Shown: piece by piece, positions 55,222 through 63,004 of the stretch | Layout of the letters: the number at the start of each line of letters is the position of its first letter | Numbering within the stretch: position 1 is the stretch's first letter | Source: Nonlabens dokdonensis DSW-6 | GTDB lineage: Bacteria; Bacteroidota; Bacteroidia; Flavobacteriales; Flavobacteriaceae | NCBI RefSeq assembly: GCF_000332115.1 | Contig: NC_020156.1 | Location: 1,550,001-1,614,000 of the forward strand | Direction of reading: 5' to 3' | DNA: 64,000 bases | Program-made: the position numbers and the translations under genes | Notes under the pieces: model-generated | Database searches by the model: none | The model's input: the letters and a program-made list of their open reading frames with translations, nothing else | Told to the model about the DNA's origin: nothing

Positions 55222-55229
55222 TATCTTTG
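55222..55229 (+). promoter_or_regulatory. -7 promoter box of trpS
   Basis: TATCTTTG fits TAnnTTTG, 17 bases before the trpS ATG. Confidence 0.5.
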
Positions 55230-55246
55230 AATTTCAATAAAAAACA

Positions 55247-56215
55247 ATGGCTAGAATACTTACTGGTGTACAATCAACAGGTACACCACACTTAGGAAAC
55301 CTTCTCGGTGCAATATTACCAGCGATAAAAATGTCTACAGATGAGAAAAACGATTCTTTTCTCTTTATTGCAGACATGCATTCCCTTACACAAATAAAAG
55401 ACGGAGAGTTATTAAGAGAGAACACTTACTCAACCGCAGCAGCATGGTTAGCTTGTGGTCTCGATATAAGTAAAACTGTTTTTTACAGACAGAGTGATAT
55501 TCCTCAAGTAACAGAGTTGAATTGGTATTTAGCTTGTTTTTACCCATATCAGCGATTAACTTTAGCACATAGTTTTAAAGACAAATCAGATCGTTTAGGA
55601 GATGTAAACGCAGGGCTTTTCACCTATCCTATGCTAATGGCTGCCGATATTCTTTTATACGACGCAGAGTTAGTTCCAGTAGGTAAAGATCAAATGCAAC
55701 ATATAGAAATCACTAGAGATGTAGCAGGTAGATTTAACCATCAAATGGGAGAAACTTTTATAGAACCTCAAGCTGAGGTTCAAAAAGATTCTATGCTCGT
55801 TCCAGGAACCGATGGTGAAAAAATGAGTAAGTCCAGAGGTAATTTTATCGATATCTTCCAGAGTGATAAAAAATTGCGTAAACAATGCATGTCTATAGAA
55901 ACAGACAGCACGCCGCTTGAAGAGCCTAAAGATCCCGATACTTGTAATGTATTTGCTTTATACAAATTAATTGCTCCTGAGCAAAAAATTCAGGAAATGC
56001 GCAATAATTATGAGGCAGGTAATTATGGTTATGGTCATGCAAAGCAAGCTCTTTTTGAAGCCCTTTGTGAGCGTTTTAAAGAGGCAAGAGAACGCTATGA
56101 GCATTTAATGGATAATAAGCACGAATTAGATATGGCCTTAGAAGAAGGAGCGTTTAAAGCACGTCATATCGCAAATGATGTTTTAAAACGTGTGCGCTCT
56201 AAAGTGGGTTATTAA
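55247..56215 (+). CDS. trpS: Tryptophanyl-tRNA synthetase
   Basis: A 322-residue class I aminoacyl-tRNA synthetase. It has the HIGH-type motif TPHLGN at the N-terminus, the tryptophan/ATP pocket around YPMLMAADILLYDAELVPVG (split here at known conserved residues), and the KMSKS loop GEKMSKSRGN near residue 190. It charges tRNA-Trp. It is followed by a clear terminator and divergent from plsC. Confidence 0.97.
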   Translation: MARILTGVQSTGTPHLGNLLGAILPAIKMSTDEKNDSFLFIADMHSLTQIKDGELLRENTYSTAAAWLACGLDISKTVFYRQSDIPQVTELNWYLACFYPYQRLTLAHSFKDKSDRLGDVNAGLFTYPMLMAADILLYDAELVPVGKDQMQHIEITRDVAGRFNHQMGETFIEPQAEVQKDSMLVPGTDGEKMSKSRGNFIDIFQSDKKLRKQCMSIETDSTPLEEPKDPDTCNVFALYKLIAPEQKIQEMRNNYEAGNYGYGHAKQALFEALCERFKEARERYEHLMDNKHELDMALEEGAFKARHIANDVLKRVRSKVGY

Positions 56216-56238
56216 TTCCCTTATCTTTATCATATAAC

Positions 56239-56269
56239 AAAGCCTGTTCTAAATTCTAGAACAGGCTTT
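56239..56269. terminator. Intrinsic terminator after trpS
   Basis: AAAGCCTGTTCTA / TAGAACAGGCTTT with loop AATTC and a T-rich tail; A/T runs on both sides allow bidirectional use. Confidence 0.85.
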
Positions 56270-56321
56270 ATTATTTATTATTTTATAAAAAAATTAAATT
56301 CTTAGATCAAATTAAATTTCA

Positions 56322-56786
56322 TTAGATTCTTTGCAACTGACCTATTTTTTCAGCATCAGCGTCAATTTCCATACTGATCGTGATAAAAAGATTGCCATTA
56401 TCCACATTATACGTGGTTCCGCTTTTTGGGCTACCATCTATTTCTTCCGGTTTTAACTTGAACATAGCACCAGTGATAGGGTCAATAATTATTCCTATCA
56501 AACCTCCGAAACCAATATTCCCAATGTACCAAGCATTAAACTTTTTTTCTAATTTAGTTTCATAAGTTTCGTACCCATCTAGCTTTAATATAATGCTATA
56601 CTCTTGATTTCTTTTAAGGTTTTTCTGTATAGGAGTGTTTCCTATTTCTACTTCATTTATATAAACTTTTGCAGTACTAGGCTCAGAGTTTATTTCAACC
56701 ATTTGTCTTGAACCAGAAATGATGGTAGCACAGCTGGAAAAGACTAGTATAAAAACTAACAAGATTGATTTCAAAATGATTTTCAT
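56322..56786 (-). CDS. PEGA-domain lipoprotein
   Basis: A 154-residue lipoprotein. Signal MKIILKSILLVFILVFSSC ends at the lipobox Cys (about residue 19). A PEGA-like domain follows: VEINSEPSTAKVYINEVEIG then TPIQKNLKRNQEYSIILKLDGYE. A glycine/isoleucine-rich hydrophobic hairpin (WYIGNIGFGGLIGIIIDPITG) is typical of related proteins. ATG 56786 is chosen over 56807, which would overlap the upstream gene. PEGA domains are linked with cell-surface binding. Confidence 0.75.
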   Translation of the reverse strand: MKIILKSILLVFILVFSSCATIISGSRQMVEINSEPSTAKVYINEVEIGNTPIQKNLKRNQEYSIILKLDGYETYETKLEKKFNAWYIGNIGFGGLIGIIIDPITGAMFKLKPEEIDGSPKSGTTYNVDNGNLFITISMEIDADAEKIGQLQRI

Positions 56787-56799
56787 AGTAGTTAGATTT

Positions 56800-57192
56800 T
56801 TAGTCAATTTTTAATTCATATTGTAACAAGGATGAAACATCTCCTTCATATTTATAGAGTTCAATCTTTAGTCTATAACAACTGCTTAATAAGTCTGGTT
56901 TCTTTTTATCTATGACTTTTACAATATTTGCACCATTTTTTCTAGCCTCAATTCTTGCTCTATTCATTAAGCTGTTGAAGCTGCAATCAGTTGAGAATCC
57001 AGAATCTTGAAATCTTAGATCACCTATTTTTGTTAAGTTTTTAGGTAGCTCATGTTCTAAATCCAAAAGCGCCACTTTCTCATCGATCGATAACTTAGGT
57101 TTTGGATTTATAAAATTAGAAGTGACTTTTGGGCTACAGCTCGTTAAGCCAATGACAGCTATTAATATGAGTACTTTAGAAAGCTGCTTCAT
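56800..57192 (-). CDS. Small lipoprotein, unknown
   Basis: A 130-residue predicted lipoprotein with signal peptide ending LTSC (Cys19). The mature domain has KIGDLRFQDSGFSTDC and a second Cys pair partner in LLSSCYRLKIELY, so a disulfide is possible. The pattern ARIEARKNGANIVKVI resembles domains that bind envelope components, but I do not recognise a named family. Cotranscribed with the PEGA protein. Confidence 0.65.
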   Translation of the reverse strand: MKQLSKVLILIAVIGLTSCSPKVTSNFINPKPKLSIDEKVALLDLEHELPKNLTKIGDLRFQDSGFSTDCSFNSLMNRARIEARKNGANIVKVIDKKKPDLLSSCYRLKIELYKYEGDVSSLLQYELKID

Positions 57193-57241
57193 ATTTAAAT
57201 TTATAATATTGAAAAACAGTGATTTTTAATTTGAAAACGAA

Positions 57242-57859
57242 TTATGCAAAAAGCCCAGTCATTTCTGCATCAATCTTGTTTATGATTTCTCCTAAGTCTT
57301 CTGGATTATTTACAAAATCGATGTTGTCCACATCTATTATCAATAAATTTCCTTTTTTATATCCATGAATCCAGGCTTCGTAGCGCTCGTTGAGGCGACT
57401 TAAGTAATCGATAGAGATGCTATTTTCATAATCGCGACCACGTTTGTGAATCTGGTTCACGAGGTTAGGAATAGAGCTACGCAAGTAAATCAGTAAATCT
57501 GGTGCGGCCACAACTCCTTCCATAAGGTTAAACAAAGAGCTGTAATTATCAAAATCGCGTTGAGATAGCAATCCCATTGCATGAAGGTTAGGAGCAAAAA
57601 TATTAGCATCTTCGTAGATCGTGCGATCTTGAATGATTTTTTTACCGCTTTCACGTATATCAAGTACCTGACGGAAACGACTGTTCAAGAAATACACCTG
57701 TAAATTAAAGGACCAGCGCTCCATGTCTGTATAAAAATCTTCTAGATATGGATTCTCTAAGACATCTTCAAACTGAGGAGTCCATCTATAATGTTTGGCA
57801 AGTAATTTAGTAAGTGTCGTTTTTCCAGCACCTATATTTCCAGCGACCGCTATATGCAT
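57242..57859 (-). CDS. Deoxynucleoside kinase
   Basis: A 205-residue kinase of the dCK/dGK family that phosphorylates salvaged deoxynucleosides. P-loop GNIGAGKTTL is at residues about 7-16. The substrate-site segment YFLNSRFRQVL and the DR-type motif QDRTIYEDANIFA follow, then the lid DLLIYLRSSI and RGRDYEN. The start is 3 bases before the stop of the upstream gene, suggesting one transcript. Specificity (dA/dG against dC) is not readable. Confidence 0.92.
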   Translation of the reverse strand: MHIAVAGNIGAGKTTLTKLLAKHYRWTPQFEDVLENPYLEDFYTDMERWSFNLQVYFLNSRFRQVLDIRESGKKIIQDRTIYEDANIFAPNLHAMGLLSQRDFDNYSSLFNLMEGVVAAPDLLIYLRSSIPNLVNQIHKRGRDYENSISIDYLSRLNERYEAWIHGYKKGNLLIIDVDNIDFVNNPEDLGEIINKIDAEMTGLFA

Positions 57860-57861
57860 CT

Positions 57862-58647
57862 TTAATTCTTAATGGGGTTGATTGAATAAACGTCCACACG
57901 TTTACCGTGGCAAAGATAAAGTTTTCCACCCTTTAGATAAAGGGAATTAACGTCCTTTTCTTTTATGTCGATGGTGTTGATCTCGCTTTCGCGAAAGCGG
58001 TATTCCTTATCCATCTTCATTACTTTAATTCTATTTTCTTTGATAAAAACAAGAGTCTCAAAATCATAATCTACAAACTCTACACCAGTAATAGAAAGGG
58101 TCGCTGTTCTACTACCGTAGGCATTATAAGTCTCTATTTGCTCATCACTTATAACATGGCAAAAATTATAATCACTCAGAAATTGGGTGACATTATCTTT
58201 TAAAACAGCCGTGCTTATCAAGGTTCTATCATTAATGTAATCGTATAGTTCTAATCTATTTTTATCTAAATCATGCAGCCAGAAGCGTCTTTCCCCAGCG
58301 AGTCTAGCATGCTCAAAAAAACGTGATGGTTGTAACTCGTTTAATAATATGCGTTGACGTTCATTAAGTCTATTGTCTAGTATAACAATAGTTTGAGTGT
58401 CTTTATAAAAGAGCAATATTTTTAAAGGATTGATTAAATCTACCTCGGTGAGGTCACCCAATTGTACATCATAGAATTGCTGTGTGATTTTGCCGTACTT
58501 TTTGAAAAAAACGTTGTCCTTACCATAATAAACAGCCTCAAAATCATCTACTCCATAAAATGAGTCTGCAACTAAGGAAAAACCTTGATCTGTCTTTTGT
58601 GCAAAAGCGATCGAGCAAATAAAAAGTAATGAATACAGCCATTTCAT
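57862..58647 (-). CDS. Secreted beta-rich protein, unknown
   Basis: A 261-residue protein with a signal peptide (MKWLYSLLFICSIAFA, cut before QKT). The mature part is repeated short beta strands (LLFYKDTQTIVILDNRL; RFWLHDLDKNRLELYDY; LVFIKENRIKVMK), suggesting a beta-propeller-like fold. ATG 58647 is preferred to the TTG at 58656. A palindrome copy encodes Y-R-F-R-E-S-E. It sits upstream of the kinase gene. Confidence 0.65.
   Translation of the reverse strand: MKWLYSLLFICSIAFAQKTDQGFSLVADSFYGVDDFEAVYYGKDNVFFKKYGKITQQFYDVQLGDLTEVDLINPLKILLFYKDTQTIVILDNRLNERQRILLNELQPSRFFEHARLAGERRFWLHDLDKNRLELYDYINDRTLISTAVLKDNVTQFLSDYNFCHVISDEQIETYNAYGSRTATLSITGVEFVDYDFETLVFIKENRIKVMKMDKEYRFRESEINTIDIKEKDVNSLYLKGGKLYLCHGKRVDVYSINPIKN
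57984..57999. repeat. Dispersed 16-base palindrome, copy 13 (in secreted protein gene)
   Basis: Exact copy, read as RFRES on the minus strand. Confidence 0.95.
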
Positions 58648-58759
58648 AGAAAGCAAATTACAACTATGAAACGGATTTTTAATACTGATCTTATAAATAT
58701 GAGTTTTGGGGCGCTATTATCAAGTTATATCTGTAAAATTAAGTTGAATTTGAAGGCTA

Positions 58760-59446
58760 TTATGGAGCGATCAATTTATAACCATAACCTCTTACATTTA
58801 CTATTTCCAGCTGATCATCTTGAGCGATTTTTTTCCTCAGTTTAGTGATGAAAACATCCATACTACGTCCAGAAAAGAAATCATCATTACCCCATAGTTT
58901 TTTAAGTATGAATGTGCGATCTAGCACTTTATTCTTTTTAAGAACAAGATGATAAAGTAGGTGGGCTTCTCTATGTGTGAGCTTGGTGACTTCATCTTTG
59001 TAAGTAAGTTGTTGCTTAGGAAAATTAAAGGAATACGCTCCTAATTCATAGATTGCCGCAGTTTTTTGAACAGTTTGCCTACTTAATAAGTTTTCAATGC
59101 GCACAATCAATTCTTCCATTGAAAAGGGTTTCTTCAGGTAATCATTTCCACCTACGTGAAATCCTTCTAGGACATCTTCTGTTTGAGATTTTGCAGTTAA
59201 AAATATAATAGGAATCTCCTCATTCTCAACACGTATTTTCTTTGCAAGTTCAAAGCCATCCAGTTGTGGCATCATTACATCTAGAACTAAAATATCTGGT
59301 TGTTTTTCATGAAAAGCGTCTAGAGCAAGAGCGCCATTTACTTTATGTCGTACTTTAAAGCCTCTGGTTTCTAAACTTTCTTTTACTATCATTCCTAAAG
59401 CTGGCTCATCTTCGGCAAGGATGATATCGATCGTATTTTTATTCAT
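58760..59446 (-). CDS. OmpR-family response regulator (RprY-like)
   Basis: A 228-residue response regulator. The receiver domain (about 6-120) has acidic pocket AEDE, phosphorylated Asp in LVLDVMMP (about 55) and the conserved Lys in TAKSQ. The winged-helix DNA-binding domain (about 135-228) ends RGYGYKLIAP. ATG 59446 starts at the receiver; an earlier frame start adds non-family residues. It overlaps the kinase gene by 8 bases, so the pair is cotranslated. Confidence 0.93.
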   Translation of the reverse strand: MNKNTIDIILAEDEPALGMIVKESLETRGFKVRHKVNGALALDAFHEKQPDILVLDVMMPQLDGFELAKKIRVENEEIPIIFLTAKSQTEDVLEGFHVGGNDYLKKPFSMEELIVRIENLLSRQTVQKTAAIYELGAYSFNFPKQQLTYKDEVTKLTHREAHLLYHLVLKKNKVLDRTFILKKLWGNDDFFSGRSMDVFITKLRKKIAQDDQLEIVNVRGYGYKLIAP

Positions 59447-60947
59447 AAGGCAGTATGATTTTAAATGTAGTTTGTGGTTGTGCAATAGCAATAATGCTAC
59501 CATTGTGTTTTTCAATAATAGACTTCGTATAAAATAGACCTATTCCAAAACCTTTTACGTCATGGCGGTTTCCTTTTCCTACGCGATAAAATTTATCAAA
59601 TATCAACTTAGCATCTTTACTGCTTAGATCATTACCACTATCAGCAACAATAAGTTGAACAGTATCAAAGTTTTTAGTCAAAGTAATATCCACTTGATCG
59701 CCACCATATTTTATGGCATTATCAATTAAATTATTGATAACATTTTCTAGGTGAAAAGCATCAGCCATTAGGGTTACTTCTTGATCTGGTTTTTGAAAAG
59801 AGATGGTTTTAGAGGTTTGATTTTGATGTTTTGCAATTACGGTTTCAATGAGCTCTGTAATTTCTAGGCTGCTCTTTTGAAGCATTAATTCTTTACTATC
59901 AAGAGTTGCGGTCTCTAGAATGCGCTCCACCATACCATTAAGTTTAGTAAGCTGGTCGCGCCCCATGCTTAAATACCTGTCGGTTTTACTTAGATCTCCA
60001 CTGTTAGTAAAACTTTGTACACCTTCTAGAGCTGCACTTGCTGTTGCGATAGGTGTTTTAAACTCATGAGTAATGTTAGAAATAAGATCGTTTTTCATCT
60101 CACCTAGAGCTTTTTGCTTTCTAATAATTTGTAAGAGATAAAACAAACATAGTACTACAGCTGCAATGAGCAATGCACTTAAAATAATTCCTGTAAGGTT
60201 AAGTCTATAAATAGTAGGTGATAACCCAGAATAAGAAAGTAACAGCGCGTCGCCTTTTTTAAGCAATTCAGAGTTTGCTCTTAATACATTTTTACCTTTA
60301 TCATTAAGTAAATAATTATTTGCATCAGTATCAACTATTTCTAGCTCAAAATCTACATTCAGGCCTCTTTTATTCAAATTAGAGTCGATTAAACTATCTA
60401 CGCGTTGCAAGTTCATCTCCTTTTCTTGAAAACTCCTTACCACTTTGGCGGTTAAGGTAGATAAGGTTTTTTGTAAATTAATTTGGTCAGTAAAAAAGGT
60501 TTGTACCTCACTATAATTACCATCTGGTTTTTTAATGTTATAATTAGGAAAGTTCCATAGGTCTTTCACGGGCTCTATTTCATTCAATGTTTCCATAGTA
60601 CCGCCTTGCGCAATAAAAATTTCACTCATTTCACTAGGAGCAACATTGTCAAGGAGAAAGCCACGTTGCCCAGCGGCACGCATTATGCTATCTGTCTGTC
60701 TAAAAAGCTTATCAAATTCACGTTTTCTGTTAGTTGTTTCTTTAACTATAATCCCAACATTGTTATCCGTAACCAGTTGTTCATAATATGCACTCACACT
60801 TTGATCTAGGCTTATTTGTAGATCTGAAACCAGACTTCTCTTTGATTCCTGAAAATTATTGTAATTCCAGTAAACCTGTATGGCAAGAGTAGTTGCAATA
60901 ACTACACTTATCAAAATTAGAATAAAGTGATACTTCCTATCGTTCAT
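59439..60947 (-). CDS. Sensor histidine kinase (RprX-like)
   Basis: A 502-residue membrane kinase: N-terminal membrane helix (about 8-27), a periplasmic helical sensor domain (about 30-250), a second membrane helix (about 252-272), then HisKA with phosphorylated His in NITHEFKTPIAT, and an HATPase domain with N-box NNLIDNAIKYGG and G2 box GFGIGLFYTK. The G1 box reads VADSGNDLS rather than the usual D-x-G-x-G. It pairs with the overlapping response regulator. Confidence 0.92.
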   Translation of the reverse strand: MNDRKYHFILILISVVIATTLAIQVYWNYNNFQESKRSLVSDLQISLDQSVSAYYEQLVTDNNVGIIVKETTNRKREFDKLFRQTDSIMRAAGQRGFLLDNVAPSEMSEIFIAQGGTMETLNEIEPVKDLWNFPNYNIKKPDGNYSEVQTFFTDQINLQKTLSTLTAKVVRSFQEKEMNLQRVDSLIDSNLNKRGLNVDFELEIVDTDANNYLLNDKGKNVLRANSELLKKGDALLLSYSGLSPTIYRLNLTGIILSALLIAAVVLCLFYLLQIIRKQKALGEMKNDLISNITHEFKTPIATASAALEGVQSFTNSGDLSKTDRYLSMGRDQLTKLNGMVERILETATLDSKELMLQKSSLEITELIETVIAKHQNQTSKTISFQKPDQEVTLMADAFHLENVINNLIDNAIKYGGDQVDITLTKNFDTVQLIVADSGNDLSSKDAKLIFDKFYRVGKGNRHDVKGFGIGLFYTKSIIEKHNGSIIAIAQPQTTFKIILPYE

Positions 60948-61063
60948 AGTTCAAAGGTGCATTATTCCTATTACAGATGGAACTTGGTTAACAAATATTA
61001 ACGCATCTTAACTGTGACAACTATAAAAATAGTTGATATTTGAGTATTCTTAAAACAACCATT

Positions 61064-61930
61064 ATGAAATATTTTAATAGAACTTTTTTGCTATTTATAG
61101 TTCTCGCTTTCGCGAAAGCGTACTCAGCACAAGCACAACAAGACATTACAGGAATCGCGCATTATCAAAGTAAGATGACCATGGAGAAGCTGGAAGACAG
61201 CACAGGAATGCAAAAACTTGAACCTGCGATGCGCAAAATGATAGAGGATGCATTAAAAACTGCTGGAGAAGCAGAATTTACTCTTAAATTTAATCGATCA
61301 GAATCTTTATATGAAAAGATACAAGTATTAGAGGCACCTAAAAAACCTACTAATGGTATGAGTATGACTATTCAAATGTCAGGTGGCGGCGATACATATG
61401 GAACCACATACAAAGATTTAAAAACACAAACTTTTTTAAGAGAAGATAAGATTCAAGGAAAAGAGTTTTTAATTAAGGATAAAATCATGCCTCTGGACTG
61501 GAAAGTTACCGGTGAGACTAAAATGATAGGGCAGTACAATGTGATGAAAGCAACTTACACGTATCCTAAAGAAGAAAAAACGGAAGAAGAAAAGAAAGAG
61601 GCAGAAGAAAGTAATAGCCTTTTAAATATGGTTGAGGAAAAAGATCGAGTTATTACAGCATGGTTTACAATGCAAATACCAGTAAGCAATGGCCCAGGAA
61701 TATATCAGGGATTACCAGGTTTAATACTAGAATTAAATGATGGAAACACGACTATATTATGTAATAAAATAGAAATGAACCCTGAAGATTTTGAAATTAA
61801 AAAACCTAAAAAAGGTAAAAAGATTTCTTTAGAAGATTTTGATGAGCTACAAGAGAAAAAGCAGAAAGAAATGCAAGAGCGGTTTAAAGGAAGAAAAAAC
61901 GGTGGAGTTTTCATCGAGACTAGAGGTTAA
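61064..61930 (+). CDS. GLPGLI family protein
   Basis: A 288-residue exported protein of the GLPGLI family, named for the motif seen here as GIYQGLPGLILEL (about residue 215). Members are Bacteroidota envelope proteins of unknown function found with TonB-dependent receptor-like genes. The signal peptide contains the dispersed palindrome, giving LAFAKAYSAQA. ATG 61064 starts at the signal; a TTG at 61040 is less likely. A charged Lys/Glu stretch lies near residue 170-185. Confidence 0.88.
   Translation: MKYFNRTFLLFIVLAFAKAYSAQAQQDITGIAHYQSKMTMEKLEDSTGMQKLEPAMRKMIEDALKTAGEAEFTLKFNRSESLYEKIQVLEAPKKPTNGMSMTIQMSGGGDTYGTTYKDLKTQTFLREDKIQGKEFLIKDKIMPLDWKVTGETKMIGQYNVMKATYTYPKEEKTEEEKKEAEESNSLLNMVEEKDRVITAWFTMQIPVSNGPGIYQGLPGLILELNDGNTTILCNKIEMNPEDFEIKKPKKGKKISLEDFDELQEKKQKEMQERFKGRKNGGVFIETRG
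61105..61120. repeat. Dispersed 16-base palindrome, copy 14 (in GLPGLI signal peptide)
   Basis: Exact copy, read as AFAKA inside the signal peptide. Confidence 0.95.
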
Positions 61931-62026
61931 TACTGTTAAAATTATCTTAAGTTGAAACCTATCTATAATCGAGACGTCTAACCGTTGCAAGACTTTATAG
62001 CTTGCATTAATTTTTAACAACTACAG

Positions 62027-62899
62027 ATGAAAAAATCAATTGTAATAGTTCTTACTATTTTATTTACAGGATTAATTCAAGCACAAGAATTTTATGGTGA
62101 GGCAACTTATATGTCTAAGACTAAAATGGATATGAGCTGGATGCCTGAAGGTCGTGAGATGTCTCCTCAACAAAAAAAGCGCATCGAAGAGCGCATGAAA
62201 AAAATGGGAGAGAAAACTTATGTCCTTAAGTTTAACCGTAATGAATCTTCTTATAAAGAAGAAAAGGAGCTTTCTGCTCCAGGTGAAGGAAGAGGTTGGG
62301 GAAACTTTATGGGAACCATGATGGGTGGAGAGAAGTATAAGAATTTAAAAGAAGGTCAGTGGATTGAACAACGTGACATGATGGGTAAAACGTTTCTTAT
62401 TAAAGATAGCATCCCTAATTTAGAATGGAAAATTACTGGTGAAACTAGAATGATAGGTCAGTATCAAGCAATTAAAGCTACTGCCGTTAAAAAGAATAAT
62501 GAGTTAGACTGGTCATCCTTTAGAAGACGAAGAGGTGACAGTCAGGTAGAAAAGAAAAAAGATAGTCTAGCACTTGCAGAAGGTAAGGTAGATGAGGTTT
62601 TTGAGCAAGATCCAGAAGTGGAGATCATAGCATGGTTCACACCCCAAATACCAGTACAACACGGTCCGGCAGAATATGCGGGCCTTCCAGGACTAATATT
62701 AGAAGTAAGTGCTGGTAACACCACTTTACTTTGCAGTAAGATTGTTGTTAATCCTGAAGAAAAAGAGGATATCAAGCCAGCAACAAAAGGTGAAGTAACC
62801 ACTGAAGAAGAATACAATGTCATTTTCAAAGAAAAAATGAAAGAAATGTCAGAGCGTTTTAGAGGACGTGGTGGACGTGGTGGTGGACGCAGAGGCTAA
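62027..62899 (+). CDS. GLPGLI family protein (paralog)
   Basis: A 290-residue exported paralog of the gene just upstream: signal peptide to about IQAQ, then FYGEATYMSKTKMDMSW, the WKITGETRMIGQYQAIKAT segment, and the family motif GPAEYAGLPGLILEV. The C-terminus is Arg/Gly-rich (RGRGGRGGGRRG). It differs from its neighbour in lacking the palindrome in the signal peptide. A terminator separates it from the receptor-like gene. Confidence 0.88.
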   Translation: MKKSIVIVLTILFTGLIQAQEFYGEATYMSKTKMDMSWMPEGREMSPQQKKRIEERMKKMGEKTYVLKFNRNESSYKEEKELSAPGEGRGWGNFMGTMMGGEKYKNLKEGQWIEQRDMMGKTFLIKDSIPNLEWKITGETRMIGQYQAIKATAVKKNNELDWSSFRRRRGDSQVEKKKDSLALAEGKVDEVFEQDPEVEIIAWFTPQIPVQHGPAEYAGLPGLILEVSAGNTTLLCSKIVVNPEEKEDIKPATKGEVTTEEEYNVIFKEKMKEMSERFRGRGGRGGGRRG

Positions 62900-62950
62900 T
62901 TATTCATTTAGTAATGTCCTTCACTTATGAAAATGATTTAAAAAACCAAC

Positions 62951-62989
62951 AAATGCGAGAATTGTCAACCTCTTTCTCGCATTTTTTTA
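62951..62989 (+). terminator. Intrinsic terminator after GLPGLI genes
   Basis: AATGCGAGAA / TTCTCGCATT stem, 12-base loop, T-run. Confidence 0.85.
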
Positions 62990-63004
62990 TCAAACAACTG
63001 TAAA

